DNA of 64,000 bases, from NCBI GenBank assembly GCA_013399115.1, contig VXAA01006526.1:810257-874256 (forward strand), read 5' to 3'. Shown here piece by piece: positions 1 to 12,287 of this stretch. This DNA comes from Anseranas semipalmata. Its lineage: Eukaryota; Chordata; Aves; Anseriformes; Anseranatidae. The notes below the pieces were generated by a model. That model saw nothing but the letters and a program-made list of their open reading frames with translations. It searched no databases and was not told where the DNA came from. Position 1 is the stretch's first letter, and every line of letters starts with the position of its first letter. Position numbers and translations under genes: made by a program.

Positions 1-1046
1 GATTATCTTTAATTGAATGTGCTAGCATTTTGTGATAGCAGAACTATTTTGTGGGAGAAGTCGTAATTACCTATAGTCATTGGTCTACTATATTTGATCA
101 GCTTTGGGGTCCACTTGCTTCTGTTCTTGTTGGTTTTGAACATAACTGAGATGAAATATCCAAGCAGGATTTCTCATGAAATGGAAATTCAGGGAGCTCA
201 TGTCCTGGAAATTCAGGCAGCTTATGTCCTGGAATTTGTCCTGGAGACAAATATTCATGGGCCAGTCTCTTTTTTCTCAGAAACAACTTCTTCAAACCTC
301 TGCTTCCAGACTTATGTGCATGCTGAGCATGAGAAGAGAGAAGGTCAGATGTTTTCACATTGTCTGAAAGCCATTTCACAAGGCTCTCAGAGAAAAGCTT
401 CATTTTCTCTGTTCCTTCCAAAGAAGATGCATAACAAACTCATAGGGAATCCAACAATGCCAGATACCAAAACTGTTTCTAAAGATGATTGTTCTGAGTA
501 GGGCCTTACCATTTTCCATGTATACCCTGTCTGTCTTTGCATGAAATTCCCTCATAATCAAGGAATACAAATTCACTGCAATAATCAGCGAGATGCACAG
601 GCTAAAGGAGGGTTTCCAACATACTTTTTCACTGTGGCAAAACTGAATCAAAGCATACCAGGAGATAAATATCTTTCATTGTCTCTCCAGTCTTTTTGTT
701 GTCGTTTATGTACGGAGGAATTTGACATTGAAACTAGTCTCTGAAAACAGAACTTGTCCATCACTTAATGTAAACCTTTATAATCCTTCAGTTGTTTGTT
801 ATTCTGGACACCTTTGTTAGCCATAAATACTACGGACATATTTTAGAACTCTGTCCTGAGGTGTTTCTGAGTGTACAAAAACTACACAAGTGGGGAAAAA
901 AAATGGTTAACCCTTATCTGATCTTCAGCTTGGTTACCTGAACATTTCTGGTCTAACTTTAAATTCTGCAGAAGAAGCTCAACTATATCACCCATATCAT
1001 CGTACTGGGGCTTAATTCCTGTTTCTGCTTTATCTAGCCATTTTAG
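1..1046. other. noncoding sequence, no gene recognised
   Basis: No exon, RNA gene or known transposon is recognised. The stretch holds a 135-codon frame on the plus strand (94-501) with overlapping frames on the other strand and in another frame, and a short 24-bp tandem repeat. These are described separately. The remainder is ordinary AT-rich sequence. Confidence 0.6.
183..244. repeat. 24-bp tandem repeat, about 2.5 units
   Basis: Two 24-bp units (183-206 and 207-230) differ at only two positions and are followed by a partial unit (231-244). Because the unit length is a multiple of three, the repeat stays in frame in every open frame that crosses it, giving an 8-residue peptide repeat on either strand. 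This probably accounts for the overlapping open frames here. Confidence 0.85.
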
Positions 1047-1113
1047 AAAAAAAAAAAAAAAAAAAGAAAGAAAGAAAGAAAGAGAGAGAGCGAGAGAGAG
1101 AGAAAGAAAGAAA

Positions 1114-1151
<38 letters not shown>

Positions 1152-1154
1152 AAA
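1047..1154. repeat. poly-A / (GAAA)n / (GA)n microsatellite
   Basis: A run of about 19 A residues leads into GAAA units, an interrupted GA stretch and then more GAAA units. The tract is about 108 bp of almost pure purine on the plus strand. It is likely length-polymorphic and prone to assembly error. Confidence 0.97.
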
Positions 1155-2569
1155 TAGTAGTATATGAAATTAAAATACTTTTAAACTAACCAGAGATTTG
1201 CAAGTGACTTTAGCATAAATGAATATTTGTCCAAAGGAGTATTCATTCACCGTGGAACTGTTGCACAGAAACTATTCCACTTACGTCAGTCTTACCATAA
1301 AGCTGGAAATGTTCTGTAGTGACAGAAAGTCTTAGATTTGTAGAGACCTGTCAAAGTCCTTTGTAGATACATTTAATGTGTGCAGTTTGGAGCTGCCAGT
1401 AACTGCTTACATTTTTCTAATGTACAGAAGCTCCCTAGGAAACCAGATCTCTGTGACCTGCTTCTGTAGTCTTTAGCTGTACTTTGAGGTTATTTCTCTC
1501 ACCATACAGTGCCTAAAATTTGCATTTTCTAGTTTAAAATTCTATTTTGCATATGCCCAATACTATTCATAGGGTGGATTTTCAGCAAAAAGAGGAACAG
1601 CAGTCACATGTGTTGGTGTTCAAGAAATCACCAGAGAAAAAAAAAACAAGAGTAAGCTAGCAATGGCTAAAAACCCTAGGCTATAATCAGTTCTCCATGT
1701 GTGCCTAACTACTGATGATGCTGTGGGGAGTTACATATGTATCATGTTGAGAATACACCTCATAGAACTTCTGTCTAAAAGTCAAGGTTTATTAATATGA
1801 TATAATTAAATGAATACAAGAGGGAAATAACTGATTAGTGGTATGAAACTATAAATCATGGTCTGGCTCACAGAAAATGTATGGGTGTGAGCTGCTCCCA
1901 TTTAAGGCATGGGGAGTTCACAGTGTTCCATAGAATTTCACTATGGAATAATAAATAAACAATTCCAGTTTTCTTTGTCCAAGTAAGTGCCACTGTAAGA
2001 ATATTTGGCCCTGAGGAAATACACCTGAGTTTTTTTCACTTGATAGAAAACTCTTCTGTTAGGCATGTGTTGGTGGCTGGAAAGAAGTACCTATGCTTGT
2101 TCGCATTCCTCCCGCCTCACAGATACGACTTTTGAGGTACTAAGAATGTTCATAATGTTTTCTAGGGTGTGCTTTTCCAATGTTTTTATTGAACATAGGT
2201 GAGACACTGATACAGCTGTCCTTGGTGTTGTTACAGAATGGTAAGCATCAGCCATGACAGGGCTCTGCAATTTGTACTACTGGCCAGAACAATAGGAGAG
2301 TGTAAAGTACTAAATATGGATGCAGGCTGGGGTATAGTTTGGCTGACACAAATAAACCCGAGAGGTATTAATGGTGCCTGGAACAGGGTGAAACAGCAAG
2401 AACACTGCAAGGGAATTCAGTACTGGGTGGACTAAATCTTGGGTCAGTTCCCCTCTCCTCCCAACTTTGTATATACTCGTGGGTGTGTGCGTGCAAATAA
2501 ATATATATGTATGTTCATGTATATGCTTCTAAAAGAAAGCAATATGACAGGAAATAAACAGATATTAAT
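1155..2569. other. noncoding sequence, nothing recognised
   Basis: AT-rich unique sequence with only short frames. A TG/TA-rich stretch lies near 2478-2525. I see no splice-flanked exon, RNA gene or transposon. Confidence 0.6.
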
Positions 2570-2638
2570 AAAAGAAGAAGAAGAAGAAGAAGAAGAAGAA
2601 GAAGAAGAAGAAGAAGAATGGGGAAAAAAAAAAAAAAA
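2570..2638. repeat. (GAA)n trinucleotide repeat plus poly-A
   Basis: About 16 GAA units run to 2618, followed after TGGGG by 15 A residues (2624-2638). The repeat produces a poly-Glu frame on the plus strand and a poly-Ser frame on the minus strand, both artefacts of the repeat. Long GAA tracts can form triplex DNA. Confidence 0.97.
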
Positions 2639-3880
2639 CATAAACTATGCTTGGAGCATATTTTCCTGGAGCATAAGTCCAGGATGTCCAGTGTAAGGAG
2701 GGCAGCCCTCTAACACAGTCAGTCATTGTACAATGTTGGTCACATTTCTGTAAATGTAGTTAAAAATTTGCCTCTCCTGATGGGCACCTCTAGAACACTG
2801 GAGAAGGTACATCGGGAACTTGCTGTTATTTCTACCTAAGTTAAGCCAAAGTTGGGTCTTCGATTCCCCTTAAGTTATGAGCAATGAAAGAGAAAGATTA
2901 GTAAAACAAGCAACATTTTATTTGGGAGCTGTTGCTAGATTTCTTTTTGTGTTGGCTGTAATAGATCGTTGTAATTTTTGCTGATCATGTGAGGCAATTA
3001 CAGTAGAAGATAGATACTTCTCTGTCCTTATAAATTCAAATAGCATTTTTTTCATCTCCCTAATGCCTCTCCTCCTGTCTACTTCCATTGACTTATTTAC
3101 AGAATCCGCTTTTTGTGCCAGATTGTCTTTTACAGGGAGACACTGGTAACTAGAATGCTGTTTAACGTAAAAATTTTGAAGAATCAATACTTAATTAAAA
3201 CAGAAGCAGCTTATGACTGTTTCTGCTGATAAATGTAAATAAAACTCAGATGAAGATGGATTGACATCATTTACATTAGGAGAGATTTTGGCCTTGGTTT
3301 GCAATCCTGGAAAGAAATGTGGCGTTATGCTATTCTTCCTCCTTGTAGTGACACAAGCTTTCACAATAAAAATCTCTTTTAATTTATGACTTGCCATAAA
3401 AGACATTGCATGACAGGGTTCTCTGGTATGGTGCTATCCTGCCAGGGACAGAGCAACTATTCATTATGCCTTACACTGTGCAGTCACTTATCATGTTTCT
3501 TACCCCACCAATCTATCTCATTATTCTCCAGGAAAGCCATTTTAGGAACTGCTAGTAACTTACTTAAATTATAAATAGGTTTATGCCACTTTTGGTTTTG
3601 AACAAGGAAACAGTCTTTTGTGAATTAGGAACATGGGCTGTGCCACTTGATAATGCAACATGACATAGTGACTCATCTAAAGGATGAAATATCCCTTCTG
3701 AATGAAAATTTGAAGTGGCACCATTGTATGTATTTGTTTTCTCAGACAAATTCATAGAGCCAGAAAGATATAACCAAATAATCTGGATCTATAAGGTGTC
3801 TCTTAACATTTCATTTCTTTCTTTTATGTTTTCATTACTTTGGGGATAAATAACATAAAAAAGAAAATGTTTTTTCTACT
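2639..3880. other. noncoding sequence, nothing recognised
   Basis: Unique AT-rich sequence. Two short minus-strand frames (2918-3187 and 3191-3406) have no recognisable similarity to any protein I know. No exon or RNA gene is supported. Confidence 0.55.
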
Positions 3881-3925
3881 GTAGAATCCTCAAGGTTGGA
3901 AAGTCTTATGGATGATAGTTTGGCA
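3881..3925 (-). mobile_element. possible CR1 LINE 3'-end scrap (degenerate)
   Basis: The segment begins with TAGAATCCTCAAGGTTGGAA, which resembles the reverse complement of a CR1 3' tail. Similarity fades after about 40 bp. It lies about 100 bp left of a clearer CR1 tail in the opposite orientation. It is short and degenerate, so chance similarity is possible. Confidence 0.4.
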
Positions 3926-4028
3926 CAGGATGCAAATGAGATGATATAATTCCACACCTAAATGAATCTGGAGTAATGCACTGGAGTGAGAGGCATTACT
4001 CTGAATTTAAAGTTTTAAAGTTTAAAGT

Positions 4029-4150
4029 TTAGATGTTGAGCTTAGAGATATGGTTTAGTGTGGGCCTTGTTAGAGTTAGGTCAGAGGTTGGACTAGGTGA
4101 TCTTGGAGGTCTCTTCCAACCTGAACGATTCTGTGATTCTGTGATTCTGT
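4029..4150 (+). mobile_element. CR1 LINE 3' end
   Basis: This is the 3' untranslated tail of a CR1 non-LTR retrotransposon. It has the characteristic TTGGACTAGGTGATCTTGGA and TTCCAACCTGAA segments and ends in three copies of the 8-bp unit GATTCTGT (4127-4150). CR1 copies are typically 5'-truncated and lack poly-A tails, and this copy is truncated to about 120 bp. It has no coding capacity. The left boundary is approximate because an AAAGTTT-rich stretch adjoins it. Confidence 0.92.
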
Positions 4151-5828
4151 AAACAGCATAAAAAGATCTGACATCTGGTCTCAAGTCTGAACAGTCTGAC
4201 AGTTGCTCTTGACCTGTCTTGGTACCAATACACAGAGGTGTGATATTAGCCTGCCTATCTGAGGAGCATCTTGAAATGATTTGACAACCTTGAAAGGAGA
4301 AACTTCAAAATGTAAAACAGCCTAACACAGTGAAATCTACCTGTGTACCATGAAAACCAAACAAGGGTGTGTAGGTTGTATTGCTGAGCAGAGGAGTGCC
4401 ACTCTAATTGCAGTGGCATAGCAGGAAGGTCACTTCTTGTTCTACTTATTCATACTTATTACAAGCTGCTGGGCTTTGATGTAGTGCTAATTCATTGCAT
4501 TCTGTTGAATACTTGGTTATTTCTTCCTGATCTGTTTTGCAAAAAAATCATGCTGAATTTGAAGACCTCTCTTGGGCTCATTGGATAACTAATACTGGCA
4601 CTTAGGATAAGATAAGGGATGTGTTCAACTTCATTTACAGATGTGAGAAAATAAACTGAAGTTTGGTCTGCTAATATATTTTAAAATGTGTTTAAATATA
4701 CTGTTTGGAGTTAAAGAGAATGTTTAGTGTAATACAAGGTATGTTTCTTATTTGTTGTCTTGAAAACATTTTTAAATATAGTTAGATTTTAAAGCACAAT
4801 ACAATCTTAAAATAAAAATGAAAGTTCCTTTTAAATTAACTTGGAGTTATTTTATATTTCAGTCAAAATACTTCAAAATACTACAAAAAAAAATCAAATA
4901 AGTCAAAACAATCTTATTAAATGCTTTGTTTGACTTCAATCTGCATTTTCTGTTCTGGCAGAAAAATTCCCTCTTCTCTGGTCACTTCCAAACTGAAAGC
5001 AGTCTTTGATTACAAACTAATATATTTAGCAGTCTCTGTATTTTGGAGATCAATTCCGATAACATTTGGGCATCAAAATTTTGTTTCAATAATTGGATAC
5101 TATCCTTTCAATCCAACATCAATGATGTTAGCAAACTGATTTTTTACATAACAGTGACACCAACATAATAAATCTAATTACAAATGCTGTAATCTTTTTC
5201 TACTGTATGTGTTAGTAGTAATAAGGAGTTCCAGTTGCCATATTCTTTTGAAGTTGAATTGCTCTATACTAATTCAATATGATTTTCTTAACTGTAAAAT
5301 CACAAATCAGATTATGATTTTGGAAATCTGTTCTGATAGCCGTGTTGTTAGGAATCTCATTTCACTGTGAATGCGTGATTCTGTTCTTCTTGTACTATAT
5401 TAGAAACTGGAGTTTGGTCCAGAAACATCAACAAACCTTTGTTCATATAGTCCAGAAAAAACTATGATCTGTATTTGAAGCATATTTGTTTTTGAACCCA
5501 GTAGAATCCACATCTTTTCATCCTCAGGCTCCATCATCATGGCAGTAAAACTGCTATTGTACTCCCTGCAGTTGAATTTAATTCTTGGGTGAAACTTAGC
5601 ATTCTGCATAGGAAAATGATATAAAAGAAAAAATTCTTACTGATATGCAATAGTAACCTATAGGTTGTCACTTTCCCTTAAGTGCCTTAGCAGCTGCTGT
5701 ATTAGTTAGTGCACTTTTTTTTTTTTTCTTCCTTGGGGAAGACCTATCTACAGAGAGGAGTGACCTTGTTTACTTGGTTCTGCTGCAGCAGCCACCCTGT
5801 AATGTTTTTGTTGTCTCTCTCAGAAGTC

Positions 5829-5867
5829 AAAAAAAAAAAAAAAAAAAGAAAGAAAAGGAAAGAAAAG
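5829..5867. repeat. poly-A and A-rich simple sequence
   Basis: Nineteen A residues are followed by GAAA/GAAAAG-like units. No gene-like sequence precedes the tract, so it does not look like the tail of a retroposed transcript. Confidence 0.9.
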
Positions 5868-6056
5868 CAAATGGCAATTGAATAAAGGGTGACAGCTTAG
5901 TGATGCTCCATTCCTCAGTAATCAGTATTTTCAAGTAGAAGAGGCTCTTACTGAAACAAGGGAAAAATTCTAAGTATAGCTCATCTGGACAATGGGTGAA
6001 GTGTGCAAATCTATTTTAACTGTATACTGCAAAGGGAAAGCCAAATATCTGTTTTT

Positions 6057-6081
6057 CTTTCTTTCTTTTTTTTTTTTTTTT
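6057..6081. repeat. CTTT / poly-T tract
   Basis: Two or three CTTT units run into 16 T residues. Simple sequence. Confidence 0.88.
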
Positions 6082-8140
6082 AATATTATATTTGTTCTGT
6101 TTATAATGTCCTTGATAGGTGGCAACTGAAATGGTTCTTTAACTCTTGTCTTTCCACTTTGAGTGTGTCTAAGTTTGCTGGTGTATAAATGCTTGTCTGA
6201 TAGCTTTGATTGCAATATCAGTAGCTTTGCTGTCTACTGAAAGAAAATAAAGATGTATAGAAATGCAGCTTAAATATGAATGCTCTGACTCTGCTAATTC
6301 CTTTTTGAAATTAATAGAGATAATATATTTTGAAAAAGATAGGGATAATAATACCTTGAACTTATTAACCTCTTTCATCTGAAATTTAGAAACATTAACT
6401 AATTAAGCATCACAATTCCCCATGGGTTAGAAACTTCATAGGAATCTCTATATTTGTTTGACATCTTTACTGTTAGAGTTATTCATTATGGTTTTAAGAA
6501 GGTTTTATACTAGCTATTTAATAATGTATGACAACATTAAAAAGCAAGTTGGGCTAGAAAGTGAAGGATACAGAATTGGGTTTATTCATGTAAGTGAATC
6601 CAGGAAACAAACTGAATGAACTCTAAAAGCCAATTAGCTAAACTTCACTAAACCCCTGCATGGAAATTCTTATTCAAAAGTACCATAGTCACAACTGGAG
6701 CAGGAATAACTGAGCACCTATGTGGAAAATTTCTACTGTAGCTTGTTCTGAGTCTCTTTCTGGACTGTGACCATGTAGGCAGTGTGATAATGGAATTACT
6801 GGAAAGTATAAAATGTTTAAAGCCAATTGAAAATATTTTGCATACTGCAGTGAAAATTTTGAATGTTATAAAAACAAAATAACTTAAAACAAAATTTAAT
6901 TTATTTAAGCAGGCAGGAAAAACATATTCATTATTCCACTCTCCAAAGGGAAAAATATGAAGTGAAAGAACATGATTTTCATCTCGCTACTACAATGAAA
7001 CTTGTTGAACATTCCAATGGATTTTGATTTTTTTTAATTAAAAAAAAGTATGATGCAAAAAATAAATAAATAGATGTCACTGAAATTTTTCATTTTGCAA
7101 GAAAAACATTTTCTATGAGGTGTTTATTTTTATTAAAAAGATTTACCAACAGTGCCCAGTCAAAACAGCCCACTGCATTTAGAGTCAGAAAATGTATGTG
7201 ACAATAACATCTATCAATTTTCATTTTCTTTTCTTACAACTGAATCTTGTAACTGGTCTGCAACACTGACCAATCCCCCTTTCTTTTTTTTCTAAGAAAA
7301 GAGCTAAGAAACCATTGATAGAAAATTGTTGAAGGAAAAAAAAATCTGTCCATGGGAAAAGTTTCTTTCCAAAACCCATTAATTAGATTTCAGTTTGTTT
7401 CTTTTTTTTCCTAATGCTTGGTTATTTCTAAAACTATTTGCTATCATAAATTACATATACTGTTGTTATTCATGCACGAGCAACTGTTTTGAATCAAAGC
7501 ATACTTTTGACCTAACACTTCTTCAAGTGACTAATTTTTGGGTACTCAGTACTCACAGTTATTCACCAATTTCATCCATATTTCAAACTTTCCAAAAGTG
7601 CTAGATATTAGTCCTCTAAAAAGAATGCCCAAAAGTTTTTAGTAATTAGATGAAATTAGTTGCTATTGAAAAAATCTTAGCCTATTGGTTTCATAGGTAC
7701 TTTTGTTCCATAAGGTGTCTGAGTCAAGAAATACTTCTTTTGCTTGCCTACACTGGAAAGCTGTTTACGCAAGTTCAGGCAATACATAAAAGAACAAAAC
7801 ATGGCACTTAGCTGTCTTTAGACAGTTTCAAGTAAGAAGATTCAGTTCAAAATTTGTGGTTGATTAGCCTAAAAATACATATAATGTAAGAAATGCTTAT
7901 CTTTACTGTATTTAGAAATAAGCTGTGCGAGGTATCCCTGTGCTTAAGGAAATGAAGCATTACACTATTCTAAAATAAGTAAATTATTTTGTCCCAGTCA
8001 GTAGAATAGCATAGCAGAAGAGAAATCCAGTTAATACACACTACTTTTCCTCTGCATAGGGAAATAAAGGAGAAAATTTTTGTTAAGATTTTTAAATAGA
8101 GTATGTTTTAATCAACTCTCATAGTGAATTATTTCCTTTT

Positions 8141-8850
8141 ATTGTTGCTTTGGGGTGGTGTCTGCAATGTTTTCTGTTAGATGTAGAAAGACACAGCTCC
8201 CAAGAACTGCACAAATCCCATTTTAGCTATGGAGGAATGAGTAAGCTACGAGTAACCACTGAGAAGAGACGTTGTGAGGCAGCGAAGGGACAGTTTCACT
8301 GCTACTTGAACAGGAACAGTGTGGTCAAAATGGAAGCAAGGTGAACAGGGCAAAACAAAGAGGGCGATATGACATCCTGAGCCCAGCACATCAGCTCGTG
8401 CAATGTCTCGGCAGTGTCCCCAGGACATTGCAACCCCCTGGTGCTGCTGTCCCCTCCTGGCCATTTAAAAATATTTCCCCCAGTCCCTCCTCTCCTGTGA
8501 TGGAGGAGAAATGATCGTTCAGAGCAGCATCAGGCAGCAGCAATAAGCATGGGACTGTTTCACTGTGAGACAGGCAATAACATTTGCAGGCAGGCTGAAC
8601 TGCAGTCTAGCATCAGAAAGAACATTTCAGGGAGCAGTGAAATGCTGTATTTGCAAAGGCTGGGGAGAGAGCAGATTGGTGTTGTGCCAGAAAGACATAA
8701 TTTGTGCCAGGTTGTCAAGAGGTACCCAGAACAAGCATCCTTATGCTGGGAGTGGGCAGGGAAATCTCTAGATACAAGAGAGGGGGAAGTACAATGAATA
8801 ACCAGTGTGTTGGAGGGTATACGAGGATTGTTATGACACTTTGTCATGTC
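8141..8850. other. locally GC- and CpG-richer noncoding patch
   Basis: Compared with the flanking AT-rich DNA, this patch has visibly more G+C and several CpGs, especially 8265-8520. Overlapping frames of 60-95 codons occur on both strands (for example 8549-8797 plus and 8560-8847 minus), with no recognisable domain. It could be an unannotated exon, an old element or an isochore fluctuation; I cannot decide between these. Confidence 0.4.
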
Positions 8851-11800
8851 TGACTGGGGAGATCCTGAGAGCCTGACTACATTTTGAGTTCAGCTTTCAA
8901 GATTTCAGCCTAGAAAAAATGTTAACATATTCACTTTTTATAGTATGGGAACAGCAACCAGTTGCCTTGTTACTCCCTTAGTAATGCAATGAGAAGCAGA
9001 GTTCTCCATACTGTGCTCTGGGATCTTCATAATCCACCAGGAGGTCAGACTCACTGACATGGCGCAAGATACCCAGGGCCTCTTTAGCAACCTGAGCAGC
9101 AAACACAATGGAAGTTATGCTGTGGCTCTGGATTTTTGGAAATGAACTGTCTGACTTCTCTCCTTGATCTCTGTTTCACAGATAAGCAAGCGTCAGCTTT
9201 GCTTTCCTTTCCTTTTGGCCTAGTAATCCACTGCTCTTTCCAAAAGTCTCAGGAGACCAAAACAGTTCAATTGTAAAATGGATAGCTGATGTATAGAAAG
9301 AAACCCATGGTTAGCTCTCAGTGGGTCCCCTCCCATGCATCATGTGCTGCATTCTTTCTTCTGGGCTTTTCCAAATAAACTTGGATGTAATCTGAGAAAT
9401 TTCCATCACCAGCTGCATGCGCTATATTGTTTTCTTTTGGTGGATATAAATAAAAGTCATGAAAAACTGTCTAGAGTTCAAAGGGATGTGCACAAACTCA
9501 CCTATCCTTGAAAAGTCAGGTTGCAAAAGCCCAGACAATCATTCTTCTTTCACAGGGCTTTTATGAGAAGAGGTGAGGAGGGGAAATCTATGGTAGGGAT
9601 TCCTAAGCATAGTTAAATATAAGTAGCCCAGGTGAAAAAGTAAGTTGTTGTACAGTATCCTATAAACGATGACTTCAGCGTGGCTGAGGGAGTGTATGAG
9701 GAAAGTATTACTGCTGGCTTTCTTTATTCCTCCCTAGCTGATTTTGACAGCTGTTGGAGCCTACTGGTCCAGATGATCCACTGCACTGCCCTGATACAGA
9801 CATTCCTGTTTGTAGTCTCTGCACAAACCAGCCTCTGAACTCCATCAGCCAGCTGTGCTATCAAAGCAGAGAAGGTGCAAATATTAATGGATGTAAGAAA
9901 AACAATAGGCTAGGAGGTCCTCTTCTATATGCTTCCTTAAGTCCTTGTGATATCACTATTAGCCAGAAAACTGCATGCTAGTGATGTCAACCATCCATGT
10001 GGCGGTAGAAGGCATGTTTTGAGGCATGAGATAGGGTTATAGCTCTGAAATAATTCTTGGCATGACCTTCCTCTGTCCTCAGATTTATAGATTAGAGCTC
10101 TGGTGAAGGCAGCATGGTTGCAATGCTAAAGACTCTTGAAAAGCTTTTAGCAGCTTGAATTCTACAGCCAATTTATTGCTGAGTAAAGCCCAGAGTTAGT
10201 AATAAATATATATATATATTTAATGGTTAATTGATTGAGAATATTGAGCTCTACAAGTGACTTAATTTTCACCACACTTGACTAATGGCAAAATTATATC
10301 CTAAAGGTACAAACAGCCTAGGGAAAAAGCTGTGTCCTTTTCCAACGCTGCTGTTAGAAAGTCATTCTGGGACTCTCTTCACATTGAAGACTACATTTCA
10401 GCATGGCACCACAAGCTGTCTTGATTTCAAAATCATACATTTCCCTAACACAAAATAAAGACTACTGCTTTTGCAGTTGTTGAGCATCCAGGCACATTGC
10501 CCACCCCTGCTTGACACTACAAACTGAAATGCTTCAACTGTTTCAATACTGAAAGATGCCAGGCCAATCTGTGTGTTTGAATGTTTTCTTCATCTGTTTC
10601 TCCTCCTGCAGAAGATTTGTCATGAAACCATTGGAACAGAATCTAGAAGTCTGGATTTGAAATTTTAGCTCTGACATAGACTCGTCATGGGATTTTTTGA
10701 GAAATTGTGTACTCTATATCTTTCTCTGTGTCTTTGCTAAAGCTGCTGAAGACCTTTAGACAATCTTTATCTTAAAATACTGTATGATTAGTATCATTTT
10801 TTTATGAAAGGTATTAGTAGTTTTGGTATATTAACCAATTTTCTAGACTTTCAAAACAGTAAAGAATGTGCTTTTTTTTGTTTGTTTGTTTTTTGTTTTT
10901 TGGTAAATTAAAAACGTCCAGGGAATGTTCCTGACCACTGGAAATCTGCTACTTGTGCTGCTAAATTATGAGGATGTGGTTTAGTTCGCGATTTTGTCTC
11001 AGGCTAAATCATCCACTCTCAAACATGTTAGAGTTTGGTAGCTGGCACATACCAGGGCTCTTTGTCACTAGGAAGTTTGAATGTGGTTACTCTGGTTTGG
11101 AGGCTAAAAGTACTTAAAAGTGTGGATGCAGGCCAATCTGTGATAACTGGTTTCTGTGGCAAGGAATAACTATGGCCACTTTTAACTTTATAATGAAAAT
11201 GTTGCCTTGTCTTTTCTGCGTCAAAAAAATACTCATTTCTTGATGTAAAAACAGTAGTAAACAAATATAGAAGTTCATTATTTCACCTAAGTTGAATAAA
11301 GAGTTTCTATTGGCCCAGATGACACCATTTTAAATTTTCAGCTCATAAATTTTGGAAGAATTTAAATTTCAGTTCCATTTTTTTTCCCTGAATTAAATGC
11401 AATAATCAAGGCCCGAAGAAACAATAGTAATAAAAATAAGCCTATTTATAGCAGTTTCTATCCAGGCATCATGCAAATGAAGTCTAATTTACTCCAAATA
11501 TTGGAGGAAAATGAAACTTCCATAGACAACATTTTAATCTTCAATGTGTTCCTCACCTGGTAGATGATAGTGGGCAAGTCAGCAAATACATTTCTTCTAC
11601 AAACTTTTGTTTGCCTTTTTAATTTAGAGGGAAATAGACTGTTTATTCAGTATTTGTTTGTCAGTCCCCAATGGGACCACAGTTTAAGATGCTAAGGTAA
11701 TATAATCATATGTATATGTACATGCTTCGCAACACGCAATGTATGAAGTTTGGATGACTTGAACTGACAACTGGAATGACCTATCTATCCATATGTAGAT

Positions 11801-12265
11801 TTTCCCTATAGTGTTATCAGGTCTCTCATATGCTACTTTTCTTATATTGGGTACCAAGTACTACAGAACATTAGTTGAATTTTTCTTACTTCCAGCTGAT
11901 TTAATCAGGGGTTAAATATTAGCCTTGCAGTATTGTTGGCTACTGCCTTAGGAAAACATTCAAAGAAAATATAAGCACCTTTTCTGTGCCACTGTCAAAC
12001 TGTATCACACACTGTTTTATTAAAGAGAGAGAATCACATAAATTCTTAATATGGAGAGCGTAAGCAGGAAAGTCAATATTTCTTGACAGATTTTTATGAA
12101 ATACTGAAAAATCTGTGAAGTGCTTTTGACCTATAAACCGAGGGTCTTCTCTTTGCATGGTCTTGCCCAATGCTGACTAAAGTCAAGACTCCTAATGTCC
12201 CATCCAACTGTCTGGTCATAAGATCTAAATCTAGGGGCTTGGTCACAGAAGATCCAGATTGTCAC
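8851..12265. other. noncoding sequence, no gene recognised
   Basis: Unique sequence with short frames only. It includes an AT dinucleotide run (10205-10220) and a TTTG-type tract (10872-10902). I see no exon with convincing splice context, no RNA gene and no transposon. Confidence 0.55.
10872..10902. repeat. T-rich (TTTG)n simple repeat
   Basis: T runs are interspersed with G at roughly four-base spacing. Simple sequence. Confidence 0.85.
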
Positions 12266-12287
12266 TTTTTTTTTTTTTTTTTTTTTG
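12266..12287. repeat. poly-T tract, 22 bases
   Basis: An uninterrupted T22. The sequence on its right, read as a minus-strand transcript, has no polyadenylation signal or coding similarity next to the tract. Confidence 0.95.

Larger units (their letters stand above)
4151..8140. other. AT-rich noncoding sequence, no gene recognised
   Basis: About 4 kb of strongly AT-rich unique sequence with only short frames on both strands. It holds small homopolymer tracts: T13 at 5715-5727, A19 followed by GAAA-like sequence at 5829-5867, and a CTTT/T16 tract at 6057-6081. No exon, RNA gene or transposon is recognised. Confidence 0.6.

Noticed and set aside
183..244. Short repeats considered as a CRISPR-like array
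   Set aside because: The units are directly adjacent with no spacers, and the DNA is vertebrate.
2439..2696. Frame with a poly-Glu run, and its antisense poly-Ser frame
   Set aside because: Both are produced by the GAA microsatellite and have no other protein-like feature.
8565..8771. Cysteine cluster (C-x2-C followed by a later C) resembling a retroviral gag zinc knuckle
   Set aside because: The histidine is absent, the last cysteine spacing is off by one and no other retroviral gene, LTR or primer-binding site is visible nearby.
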